Source: Clostridia bacterium
GTDB taxonomy: Bacteria; Bacillota; Clostridia; Christensenellales; CAG-138
NCBI GenBank assembly: GCA_017514685.1
Contig: JAFWJN010000034.1
Span: forward strand, 1-64,000
Direction of reading: 5' to 3'
Length of the DNA stretch: 64,000 bases
A program made the translations under genes and the position numbers. Each line of letters opens with the position of its first letter. The first letter of the stretch is position 1. The notes beneath the pieces were generated by a model. It did no database searches. It was given only the letters and a program-made list of their open reading frames with translations, and was not told the DNA's origin. Below, piece by piece: positions 42,088-50,453 of this stretch.

Positions 42088-44592
42088 ATGTACAGAAACC
42101 ATGAAATACCGAAGAATATAGAAATCAGAGGCGCCAGAGTTCACAACCTGAAAAATATAGATGTTGATATTCCGCTTAACGAAATTGTCGGGATTGCAGG
42201 GGTATCCGGATCCGGAAAATCATCACTGGCGCTCGGCGTGCTCTATGCGGAGGGATCAAGGCGATATCTGGAATCCCTTTCCACCTATACAAGACGCCGT
42301 ATGACACAGGCTGCAAAAGCGGATGTGGACGACGTTCTGTATGTGCCGGCGTCTCTTGCACTGCATCAGCGGCCGGCGGTGCCGGGTATCCGGTCGACAT
42401 TCGGAACCGGGACAGAACTTCTGAACAGTCTGAGACTGATGTTTTCAAGGCTTGGCAGTCATAAATGCCCGAACGGCCATTACCTTGCGCCTTCCATGGC
42501 GGTAGCGGCGGAGCAGGAGTTAATATGTCCCGAATGCGGAGAGCATTTTTACGGTCCCGGCGCTGAGGAGCTTGCATTTAACAGTCAGGGAGCCTGTCCG
42601 CACTGTGACGGAACAGGAATTGTCCGTGTAGTGGACGAGTCAACATTGGTTCCGGATGAATCTCTGACGATCGATGAAGGAGCCGTACGCCCTTGGCAAA
42701 CGCTGATGTGGTCCCTGATGAAGGATATCGCAAGAGACATGGGCGTGCGGACAGATGTTCCGTTCAGGGATCTGACGGAAAAAGAACGGGAAATCGTGTT
42801 TCATGGCCCGGCGGTCAAGCGACATATCGTCTATCAGAATCAGACGAGCGGTGCCGCAGGCGAGATGGATTTCACCTATTTCAACGCCATCTATACTGTG
42901 GAAAATGCGCTTTCAAAAGTGAAAGATGAGAATGGGATGAAGCGAGTAGAGAAGTTTCTGCGTCTTTCAGTCTGTCCGGAATGCCGGGGAACAAGACTTT
43001 CCGAAAGAGCGAGATCCCCGAAAATTATGGGAATCAGCCTGGATGAAGTATGTACCATGACTCTTTCGCAATCATTGGACTGGATCGCAATGGTTCCGAA
43101 CTCCATGCCGGAAGAAATGAAGCCCATGGCAAAAAGCATTTGCGAATCCTATCAGAATGTGGCCAAGCGGCTGATGGATCTCGGCTTATCTTATCTGACT
43201 CTTGACCGGGCGGCGTCAACATTATCAACCGGAGAACGTCAGAGAATGCAGCTCGCAAGAGCGGTCAGAAACAGGACGACCGGCGTGCTTTATGTCCTGG
43301 ACGAGCCGTCTGTCGGGCTGCATCCCGCAAACATCATAGGGCTGAACAATGTTATGCATGATCTGGTTTCCGACGGTAATTCCGTGCTTTTGGTGGACCA
43401 TGATATACAGATTCTGAAAGAATCCAACTGGCTGATCGAAATGGGACCGGGTGCCGGAGCAAACGGCGGAAGAGTCATTGCGGAAGGGACGGTTGAACAG
43501 ATCGCGAACAATCCCAGCTCGGTCATCGCGCCGTTTCTGAAGGGGACGACTGAGATCAGCAGAAAAACGGCTGGAACAGATCTGTTTGATCGTGGCTGCA
43601 TTCATATACAGACGCGTCCGATCCACACGGTGAAAAGTCTTGATGTGACAATTCCGAAAGGAAAACTGACGGTAGTCACAGGTGTTTCCGGATCAGGAAA
43701 GACCACAATGGTGCTGGAAAGCCTTGTTCCGGGTTTAACCGCCGCAATATCGGGGGAACCGCTTCCGGAGCATGTAGCGCTGGTGGAGGCGGAAGGCATA
43801 CATCACGTGAAGCTGATCGATGCCTCACCGATCGGGATCAATATCCGCTCTACGGTTGCCACGTATGCAAACGTCCATGATGAACTGCGAAAACTGTATG
43901 CCACAAGCAGGAGCGCAAAGGAACGGGGCTATAAAGCCGGTGATTTTTCCTATAATACCGGTTCCCTGCGGTGTCCCATCTGTGACGGAACAGGTTCGAT
44001 CAGCCTTGATGTGCAATTTCTGCCGGATGTGGAAATCCCATGTCCCGAATGCAGGGGAAACCGCTATTCTAAGGCTGCCAATCAGGTGAGCCTGAAAAAC
44101 AAAACAGGAGAGGAAAGAACGCTTCCGGAACTGATGGCAATGGATGTGAATACTGCGATCGGGTTCTGCAAGGATATGAAAAATGTCGAACCAAGGCTTT
44201 CCGTCCTGAAAAATCTTGGACTTGGATATCTGACCTTGGGAGAGGAAACACCGAGCCTGTCGGGAGGCGAAGCGCAGAGGCTGAAACTTGCAAGCGAGAT
44301 GGGGAGGATACAGTCGGACAGCGTCTTTGTATTTGATGAGCCGACGATCGGCCTGCATCCGCTTGATGTAAAAACGCTTCTCGAAGTATTTCAATCGCTC
44401 ATTGAGAACGGCGCGACGGTTGTGGTGATCGAGCATGATCTTGATGTGATTCGGAATGCAGACTATGTGATCGATATGGGTCCCGGAGGCGGAGAGGAAG
44501 GCGGCCGGATCGTTGCCTGCGGTACGCCGATGCAGATCAGGAATTGTCCTGAAAGCATAACGGGAAGATTCCTTCCGGGAATTTCCTCTTAA
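42088..44592 (+). CDS. UvrA paralogue lacking the UvrB-binding insert
   Basis: An 834-residue double-ABC protein. The first half has Walker A GVSGSGKSSLALG, a zinc module (CPNGHY..CPECGEHF and CPHCDGTG), signature TLSTGERQRMQLA and VLDEPSVGLH. The second half has GVSGSGKTTMVLES, CPICDGTGSI..CPECRGNRY, signature LSGGEAQRLKLA and FDEPTIGLHP. Housekeeping UvrA is about 940 residues; the shortening falls between the first Walker A and the first zinc cluster, where UvrB binds. Such UvrA2-like proteins are linked to DNA-binding drug tolerance rather than standard excision repair. Neither uvrB nor uvrC is in the window. Confidence 0.88.
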   Translation: MYRNHEIPKNIEIRGARVHNLKNIDVDIPLNEIVGIAGVSGSGKSSLALGVLYAEGSRRYLESLSTYTRRRMTQAAKADVDDVLYVPASLALHQRPAVPGIRSTFGTGTELLNSLRLMFSRLGSHKCPNGHYLAPSMAVAAEQELICPECGEHFYGPGAEELAFNSQGACPHCDGTGIVRVVDESTLVPDESLTIDEGAVRPWQTLMWSLMKDIARDMGVRTDVPFRDLTEKEREIVFHGPAVKRHIVYQNQTSGAAGEMDFTYFNAIYTVENALSKVKDENGMKRVEKFLRLSVCPECRGTRLSERARSPKIMGISLDEVCTMTLSQSLDWIAMVPNSMPEEMKPMAKSICESYQNVAKRLMDLGLSYLTLDRAASTLSTGERQRMQLARAVRNRTTGVLYVLDEPSVGLHPANIIGLNNVMHDLVSDGNSVLLVDHDIQILKESNWLIEMGPGAGANGGRVIAEGTVEQIANNPSSVIAPFLKGTTEISRKTAGTDLFDRGCIHIQTRPIHTVKSLDVTIPKGKLTVVTGVSGSGKTTMVLESLVPGLTAAISGEPLPEHVALVEAEGIHHVKLIDASPIGINIRSTVATYANVHDELRKLYATSRSAKERGYKAGDFSYNTGSLRCPICDGTGSISLDVQFLPDVEIPCPECRGNRYSKAANQVSLKNKTGEERTLPELMAMDVNTAIGFCKDMKNVEPRLSVLKNLGLGYLTLGEETPSLSGGEAQRLKLASEMGRIQSDSVFVFDEPTIGLHPLDVKTLLEVFQSLIENGATVVVIEHDLDVIRNADYVIDMGPGGGEEGGRIVACGTPMQIRNCPESITGRFLPGISS

Positions 44593-44650
44593 GAAGAGCA
44601 GATGGGTGAATATTTTCCGATAATGACTTTTAGCGGATTATTAACGTAAA

Positions 44651-44680
44651 TTGCATCTCACATATGAACAATGCTATACT
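44651..44680 (+). promoter_or_regulatory. Promoter of the cysteine-desulfurase-like gene
   Basis: TTGCAT (44651-44656), an 18-base spacer, then TATACT (44675-44680) preceded by TGC. Confidence 0.6.
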
Positions 44681-44733
44681 GATAACAGCTTCGGACGAAG
44701 CATATGCAGACCGGAAATGGAAAGGAATACAAA

Positions 44734-45873
44734 ATGATTTATCTTGACAATGCTGCAACGACACTCAAAAAGCCGATGCAAGTGGGAGAGGCGATGCTCA
44801 ATGCACTGCAGACAATGGGCAACAGTTCCCGGGGCATGCATAAAGGATCTATGGACGCCGCACATGCGATTTATGGCGCACGGGTCAAACTGGCCTCGTT
44901 TTTCCATTGCCCAAGACCCGATCATGTCGTATTCACAAGCAATATTACGGAATCGCTGAATATCGCGCTATATGGATTGCTAAAATCCGGGGATCATGTG
45001 ATAGCCACCGATTTGGAGCATAACTCTGTACTGCGGCCGCTGTATTTGCTGCAAAAAGAGCGGGGCGTTATGGTGGACTTTGTACCGGCAGACAGATCCG
45101 GTTTAATCAACTATGCGGATTTTGAGCGCCTGATGCGCCCGAATACCAAACTGGCCGTTTGTACTCACGCATCCAACTTAACCGGGAATGTGGTAGACAT
45201 TAAAAAGGTCAGTTCAATCGTTCATGCACATGGAGCACTGCTGATTGTTGACGCAGCTCAAACGGCAGGCACCTGGCCTGTTGATATGCAGGAAATGGGG
45301 GCGGACGTGCTATGCTTTACAGGGCATAAAGGACTGATGGGACCCCAGGGAACCGGGGGCTTGTGCATCCGGAAAGGGGTGGAGATCGCTCCGCTTATTG
45401 TCGGGGGAACAGGCGTCCAGACTTACAGCACATCACAGCCGGAGCAGTATCCGACGCGCCTGGAAGCGGGAACGCTCAACGGACACGGTATCGCAGGACT
45501 CTCTGCTGCGATCGACTGCCTGAATGAAATCGGCGTGGAAACCATCCAGACAAAAGAAATCATGCTGACGAAGCGGTTTTATAATGGTGTCCGCAACATT
45601 CCGGGCGTGACGGTCTACGGTGACTTTTCAGGGGAACACCTCGGTATTGTTCTGATGAATATCCGGGATTATGATTCGGGTGAGGTGTCGGACCTTTTAA
45701 GTGAAGAATACGGGATCGCGACGCGCGCCGGCGCGCACTGTGCTCCGCGGCTTCATGAAGCACTGGGCACAAAGGAACAGGGAGCGGTGCGTTTCAGCTT
45801 TTCCTGGTTTACTACCGAGGAAGAGATCGATACTGCGATCGAAGCCGTAAAGAGAATCGCTGAAGAAGAATGA
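44734..45873 (+). CDS. Cysteine desulfurase family protein, EF2568 type (SDMH-associated)
   Basis: A PLP-dependent class V aminotransferase homologue, 379 residues, starting MIYLDNAATT. The PLP lysine lies in FTGHKGLMGPQGTGGL and the mobile-loop cysteine in ATRAGAHCAPRLHE, as in cysteine desulfurase or selenocysteine lyase-like proteins. The EF2568 subfamily is known as a companion of orphan SelD and selenium-dependent molybdenum hydroxylases, where it may supply sulfur or selenium to the molybdenum cofactor. ATG 44734 follows GAAAGGAAT. It flanks the hydroxylase genes on the opposite strand, separated by two terminators. Confidence 0.88.
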   Translation: MIYLDNAATTLKKPMQVGEAMLNALQTMGNSSRGMHKGSMDAAHAIYGARVKLASFFHCPRPDHVVFTSNITESLNIALYGLLKSGDHVIATDLEHNSVLRPLYLLQKERGVMVDFVPADRSGLINYADFERLMRPNTKLAVCTHASNLTGNVVDIKKVSSIVHAHGALLIVDAAQTAGTWPVDMQEMGADVLCFTGHKGLMGPQGTGGLCIRKGVEIAPLIVGGTGVQTYSTSQPEQYPTRLEAGTLNGHGIAGLSAAIDCLNEIGVETIQTKEIMLTKRFYNGVRNIPGVTVYGDFSGEHLGIVLMNIRDYDSGEVSDLLSEEYGIATRAGAHCAPRLHEALGTKEQGAVRFSFSWFTTEEEIDTAIEAVKRIAEEE

Positions 45874-45876
45874 AAA

Positions 45877-45945
45877 GGAGCGCTTTGCAAGCGCTCCGGA
45901 TTTGTTTGGTCAGAAACTCCATTACCGCCGCAAGGCGGTTTGTTT
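45877..45945 (+). terminator. Double terminator after the desulfurase-like gene
   Basis: Hairpin one: GGAGCGCTT (45877-45885), TGC, AAGCGCTCC (45889-45897), followed by GGATTTGTTT. Hairpin two: ACCGCC (45924-45929), GCAA, GGCGGT (45934-45939), then TTGTTTTT. It separates this gene from the converging xdh operon. Confidence 0.8.
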
Positions 45946-45959
45946 TTCGGAAACAGAAA

Positions 45960-46457
45960 TCAGAAATCAATTTCCTTGCCGAGGCGGCGGTACATGGCTT
46001 TTTTGACTGCGCGGAAGATGTTTTCATAGCCGGTGCAGCGGCACAGATGTCCGGAGAGCAGTTTGCGCAGTTCTTCATCACTGTAGAACTTGCCCGCATT
46101 CAGAATCTCCACTGCCGTCATAATGAATCCGGGGGTACAGAAACCGCACTGGATCGCGGATTCCTCGACAAAAGCCTGCTGGATATCGCTCAATTCTCCA
46201 TCGGGAGACAGGAGACTTTCCAGCGTCTGGATGTTTTTTCCTTCTGCCCAGACAGCAAGATAGATGCAGGAATTAAATGCTTCTCCGTTGATCAGTACAT
46301 TGCAGGCTCCGCACTCGCCGACTTCGCAGCCCTTTTTCACGGAAGTCAGGTGATAGTCGTTGCGCAGCATATCCGTAAGAGATGCGCGCACATCGACCAT
46401 CTTTTCGACTTTTTTGCCGTTGATTGTGCAGTGAATCAGTTTATATTGTGCACTCAT
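45960..46457 (-). CDS. xdhC: Xanthine dehydrogenase-type 2Fe-2S subunit
   Basis: Small iron-sulfur subunit, 165 residues. The plant-type ferredoxin cluster is KKGCEVGECGAC followed by a Cys in FNSC. The second, C-terminal cluster is QCGFCTPG..CRCTGY. It passes electrons from the molybdenum site to FAD in the middle subunit. It overlaps the FAD-subunit gene by four bases (ATGA) and closes the three-gene operon. The symbol follows E. coli usage (XdhC is the Fe-S subunit). Confidence 0.93.
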   Translation of the reverse strand: MSAQYKLIHCTINGKKVEKMVDVRASLTDMLRNDYHLTSVKKGCEVGECGACNVLINGEAFNSCIYLAVWAEGKNIQTLESLLSPDGELSDIQQAFVEESAIQCGFCTPGFIMTAVEILNAGKFYSDEELRKLLSGHLCRCTGYENIFRAVKKAMYRRLGKEIDF

Positions 46458-47338
46458 GCCATTTCACCTCCTGCAAGTTCAACTGCCCGTGTGAATGCGC
46501 GCTTGGCCATCTCGACTGCGATATGCTGACGGAACGCTTTGCTTGCGCGCCATGAGTCACGGGGGTTGATATCGTCGATGACTGTGCGGGCGAATTGCTC
46601 AGCAAGTTCTTTTGTGGGAACAGCGCCGTTTGCAACGGCTTCTGCGCTTGGACAGCGCATCGGTACCGGACCTGCGACACCATATGCGATACGGCAGCGT
46701 TCGATCTTCTTTTTATCCGCCGAGAGCCGAACGTTTACGCTGCATCCGAGCGTTGCGATCTCCATAGCGTTCCGCATGCCATACTTGATATAGTGACCGA
46801 AAGTGTTCTCATAACTCGCTTTCGGAATCAGGATTGCCGTCTGAATCTCATCCGGCTTGATATCGACCAGTCCCGCTTTGATGTAGAAATCCTTGATCGG
46901 AAGACGGCGGACGCCGTTTTTTCCTGTCAGTTCCACAATCGCTTCATAGGCGTGCAGTGTGGAGGCAGAGTCTGCAGATGTGACGCCGTTGCAGGTGTTG
47001 CCGCCGATGGTGCCGATGTTGCGGATCTGCGGGGAACCGACCTGATCAACCGCCTCGCCCAGGACATTGCAGTATTTCTGAATCAGAGGATCGCGTGTTA
47101 TGTGGGAAAAGCTTGTCAAAGAGCCGATGCGGAGATTTTCTTCTTCATCAAGACTGACACCGCGCAGATCGTCGATCATGTAGATGGAAATCAGCTCTTT
47201 GCCTGCGCGCTTTCCTTCCCGCATTTGAACCAGCACATCTGAACCGCCGGCGATAATCTGTGCTTCCGGGTGCTCGATACGGAGCGCGATGGCTTCCTCG
47301 ACACTCGATGCCTCATACAGGGCCTTCATATCATACAT
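46454..47338 (-). CDS. xdhB: Xanthine dehydrogenase-type FAD-binding subunit
   Basis: Medium subunit, 294 residues, with the FAD sites AQIIAGGSDVLVQMREGKR and RNIGTIGGNTCNGVTSADSAS, and the CO-dehydrogenase flavoprotein C-terminal domain after about 180. It takes electrons from the 2Fe-2S subunit and passes them to NAD or another carrier. The gene lies 3 bases after the molybdenum-subunit stop. Confidence 0.93.
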   Translation of the reverse strand: MYDMKALYEASSVEEAIALRIEHPEAQIIAGGSDVLVQMREGKRAGKELISIYMIDDLRGVSLDEEENLRIGSLTSFSHITRDPLIQKYCNVLGEAVDQVGSPQIRNIGTIGGNTCNGVTSADSASTLHAYEAIVELTGKNGVRRLPIKDFYIKAGLVDIKPDEIQTAILIPKASYENTFGHYIKYGMRNAMEIATLGCSVNVRLSADKKKIERCRIAYGVAGPVPMRCPSAEAVANGAVPTKELAEQFARTVIDDINPRDSWRASKAFRQHIAVEMAKRAFTRAVELAGGEMA

Positions 47339-47341
47339 TGC

Positions 47342-49654
47342 TTATTTCGCCTCCTTCCAGTCGTCATGGATAAGTCCCGCTTTGGAGAATTCCGCATACA
47401 AAACGTGCGGATTGATCGGGTTGCGATCGATCGCAACACCGGTTGCGTCCAGAATCGCGTTGCGGATCGCAGGAGCGCCTGAACATGCGGGCGGTTCGCC
47501 GAGCGCTTTCGTGCCGAACGGGGAGGTCGGCTCCGGATTCTCGACAAATTCCGCTTCAAGATGCGGGTGATCCATAAAGGTCGAGAGTTTATAGTCCAGC
47601 AGATTGCCGTTAAGGGGCTTTCCGGTTTTTTCGTCGAAAATGAGCTGTTCGGAGAGCCCGTAGCCGATTGCCATTGACATACCGCCATGCACCTGTGCTT
47701 CGGCGAGCGCGGGGTTGATGAGGTTTCCGCAGTCATGGACATTGACAATGTTTTTAAGTGTCACCTTGCACATCGGAATATCAACCTCAACCTCGGCAAA
47801 TGTGCAGCCGAAGGAGTAGGCGTTGTTGCGGATGGTGTAGGTGCTCTCGGCGGTAATATGTTCGCTGTGAACGGGATTATACTGCGCAGTCATTGCCAGT
47901 TCCGAAAGAGACATCAGAACGGAGCCGTCGCCTTTCCGGATGATATTGCCGTCGACGATATCCATGTTTGCGACTGCCTGCCGGGTGACTTCGTTGGCAT
48001 AGTTTAAGATTTTTTCTCGCAGCAGGTCAGCAGTCTGCCGGATCGAAAAGCCGGCAACGTAGGTCTGGCGTGATGCGTATGCGCCAAGTCCCGTGGGTGT
48101 GATATCCGTATCCTGGCAGGATTTGACATGAACATCGCGGTAACTTTTCAGTCCTACGGCTTCAGCGACCATCTGCGCATAGGCAGTGTCAGCGCCCTGT
48201 CCGATTTCGGTTTCACCGCACTGGAAGGTCACGGTGCCGTCAAGATTTAATAGCATCCGGTTGGAAGAAGTTTCCAGCGAAATCGGATAGACCGCAGTGT
48301 TATACCAGAAGGTCGCCATGCCGATGCCTCGGCGGATGTCGCCGGTATCATTCGCGTATTCCTTCTTTTTGCGTTCATAATCGATGAACGCTGCACCTTT
48401 AGTCATACATTCGCGGAAACTGTCATAATAGTTGGTGTTGCCGGAGAATGCATCATGGAAGCCCTTGGGCATGACATTCTTTTTGCGGAACTCGTAGGAG
48501 TCCATGCCAAGCGCCTTGGCACAATCCTCGATGTTGCTTTCGTCGGCAAAACTTGCCTGCGGCATTCCGTAGCCGCGCATCGCCCCGGCTGCCGGACGGT
48601 TGGTGAATACCGTATAAGCGTCGCATTCCATGTTTTCGCAGGGATAATGCTGGGGGAAGGAGCCCATCGCTTTTGCGACGATGGAATGTCCGTGCGAGGC
48701 ATATGCACCCTGGTTGGAGAAGCATTCGACTTTGCGCGCGGCAATCGTCCCGTCTTTCCGCAGCCAAGAGACGATATGGAAGCGGATGGCATGACGCACG
48801 CGGTTCGAGACAAATGTCTCTTCACGGGAGCAGTCAAGCCGGACGCATCGCCCTCCAACCTGTGTGGAACACCAAGCGCAAAGCGGCTCATAGAGCGCAT
48901 CCTGTTTGTTTCCGAATCCGCCGCCTATATAGGGCTTGACGATTTCAATATCACCCCATGGGCGTCCAAGCGCCTGTCCGACTACCCGGCGGATGATATG
49001 CGGGATCTGCGTTGAGGAAACCACGACGAGCCGGTCATCTTCCTGCCATGCGAAACATCCGTGATTTTCGATATGGCAGTGCTGAACGGTGGGAGTGTCG
49101 TACCATTTATCGATGCAGATTAGTCCCGGCTCCTTGATCGCAGATGAATAGTCGCCTTTCTTCATGCCGGTGTGCTTGAGAATGTTGTTCGGAAACGCCT
49201 CGTGAAGCTGCGGCGCGCCGTCTTCCATCGCTTTCTGAACATCGAGCACAAAAGGAAGTGACTCATATTCTACCTTCAGAGCACGAACCCCCTGATGTGC
49301 GGCAACCTCGTTTTCCGCGATAACGACCGCAACATCATCACCCCAGTAACGGACATGCTGATTGAGAAGATGCCGGTCGGCGATGTCCTGATGACCGGGA
49401 TCCATCGACCAGGGATGGCCTGCCGTGGGGAACGGGAGATCCGGTACATCAAAGCAGTCCAGAACCTTTACGACGCCCGGAATCGCTTCCGCGGCGCTCT
49501 TGTCAACAGATTTGACAAATCCGTGCGCGATTTCCGCATGCTTGATGCGGACATAGAGCGCGTCCGCCGGAACGCGATCTTCATAGTACTTTGTCCGGCC
49601 GCTTGCTTTGTCAAAGGCATCGACACGGATTTCGCTTCTGCCTACCTTGCTCAT
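47342..49654 (-). CDS. xdhA: Xanthine dehydrogenase-type molybdenum-binding subunit
   Basis: Large catalytic subunit, 770 residues. The molybdopterin and active-site motifs are IGGGFGNKQDALYEP, PAAGAMRGYGMPQ, ETEIGQGADTAYAQ and, near the end, ALGEPPACSGAPAIRNAI with the probable catalytic Glu. These place it with purine/xanthine hydroxylases. In this locus its active molybdenum may carry a labile selenium ligand, which cannot be seen in sequence. AAGGAGG lies before the ATG at 49654. It is divergent from the mocA-type gene. Confidence 0.92.
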   Translation of the reverse strand: MSKVGRSEIRVDAFDKASGRTKYYEDRVPADALYVRIKHAEIAHGFVKSVDKSAAEAIPGVVKVLDCFDVPDLPFPTAGHPWSMDPGHQDIADRHLLNQHVRYWGDDVAVVIAENEVAAHQGVRALKVEYESLPFVLDVQKAMEDGAPQLHEAFPNNILKHTGMKKGDYSSAIKEPGLICIDKWYDTPTVQHCHIENHGCFAWQEDDRLVVVSSTQIPHIIRRVVGQALGRPWGDIEIVKPYIGGGFGNKQDALYEPLCAWCSTQVGGRCVRLDCSREETFVSNRVRHAIRFHIVSWLRKDGTIAARKVECFSNQGAYASHGHSIVAKAMGSFPQHYPCENMECDAYTVFTNRPAAGAMRGYGMPQASFADESNIEDCAKALGMDSYEFRKKNVMPKGFHDAFSGNTNYYDSFRECMTKGAAFIDYERKKKEYANDTGDIRRGIGMATFWYNTAVYPISLETSSNRMLLNLDGTVTFQCGETEIGQGADTAYAQMVAEAVGLKSYRDVHVKSCQDTDITPTGLGAYASRQTYVAGFSIRQTADLLREKILNYANEVTRQAVANMDIVDGNIIRKGDGSVLMSLSELAMTAQYNPVHSEHITAESTYTIRNNAYSFGCTFAEVEVDIPMCKVTLKNIVNVHDCGNLINPALAEAQVHGGMSMAIGYGLSEQLIFDEKTGKPLNGNLLDYKLSTFMDHPHLEAEFVENPEPTSPFGTKALGEPPACSGAPAIRNAILDATGVAIDRNPINPHVLYAEFSKAGLIHDDWKEAK

Positions 49655-49733
49655 GGGGCTTGTCCTCCTTATGAGAGAAAAATGGTTGACTAATCTATTG
49701 CTTTTTTGCTACAGTGAAAGCGGGTGATCAAAA

Positions 49734-50339
49734 ATGAAAAACAAAACCGCTCCGGCTGTTGGCTGTGTCATCATGGCGGCGGGAAACGCCGTACGTTTCG
49801 GAGAAAACAAACTTGCCACCTTCTTAGATGGAAAAACACTGATCGAGCACGCTTTTGCCGCTGTGCCCGCGGATAGTATTACCTCCGTCTGCGTTGTAAC
49901 GCAATATGACGAAGTGGAAGAACTTGCAAAACGTTACGGCTTCCAATGCGTTCGTAATGACCGCCCGGAAGACGGGTTAAGCCGTACGGTGCGTCTCGGC
50001 ACAGAAGCTCTTTCCGGTACCTGCAGCGCGATTCTTTACCTTGTTTCCGATCAGCCGCTGCTCAGACGCGAGAGCGTTGCAGCCCTGATCGGCTGTTATC
50101 GCCAACATCCGGATGCCATCGTCGGCGCATCACATGACGGAAAGCGGGGTAACCCGTGCATCTTTCCGAAAAAATACTTCCCGGAACTGTGCGCCCTGAC
50201 CGGCGACACCGGAGGCAGCGCAGTCATTCGCAGACATGAGAGCGACCTGCTGCTCTTTGAAGTCGGAGAGGAAGAACTGACCGATGTGGATACCAAAGCA
50301 ATTCTCGAAAAACTCAATGCACAAACAGCTTCCGAATAG
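49734..50339 (+). CDS. mocA: Molybdenum cofactor cytidylyltransferase, MocA/YgfJ type
   Basis: A 201-residue NTP-transferase that converts molybdopterin to the CMP form used by xanthine dehydrogenase-family enzymes. The nucleotide loop is VIMAAGNAVRFGENKL, in place of the usual GxSxRMGxxK, then VSDQPLLRRESV and KRGNPCIFPKKYFPEL. The YgfJ-like group is part of the known selenium-dependent hydroxylase gene set. It lies alone on the plus strand between two minus-strand hydroxylase operons and has its own terminator. Confidence 0.9.
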   Translation: MKNKTAPAVGCVIMAAGNAVRFGENKLATFLDGKTLIEHAFAAVPADSITSVCVVTQYDEVEELAKRYGFQCVRNDRPEDGLSRTVRLGTEALSGTCSAILYLVSDQPLLRRESVAALIGCYRQHPDAIVGASHDGKRGNPCIFPKKYFPELCALTGDTGGSAVIRRHESDLLLFEVGEEELTDVDTKAILEKLNAQTASE

Positions 50340-50409
50340 AAGATAATCCTTTGGCATGCACTGTCGGATGGACATGACCGTTCGGCTGTATCCATTTTTG
50401 CCATATCTG

Positions 50410-50437
50410 CGGCCTGCCAGTTGGAAGGCCGTTTTTT
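50410..50437 (+). terminator. Terminator after the mocA-type gene
   Basis: CGGCCT (50410-50415), a ten-base loop, AGGCCG (50426-50431), then TTTTTT. Confidence 0.8.
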
Positions 50438-50453
50438 CTTTCTCAAGAAAACG

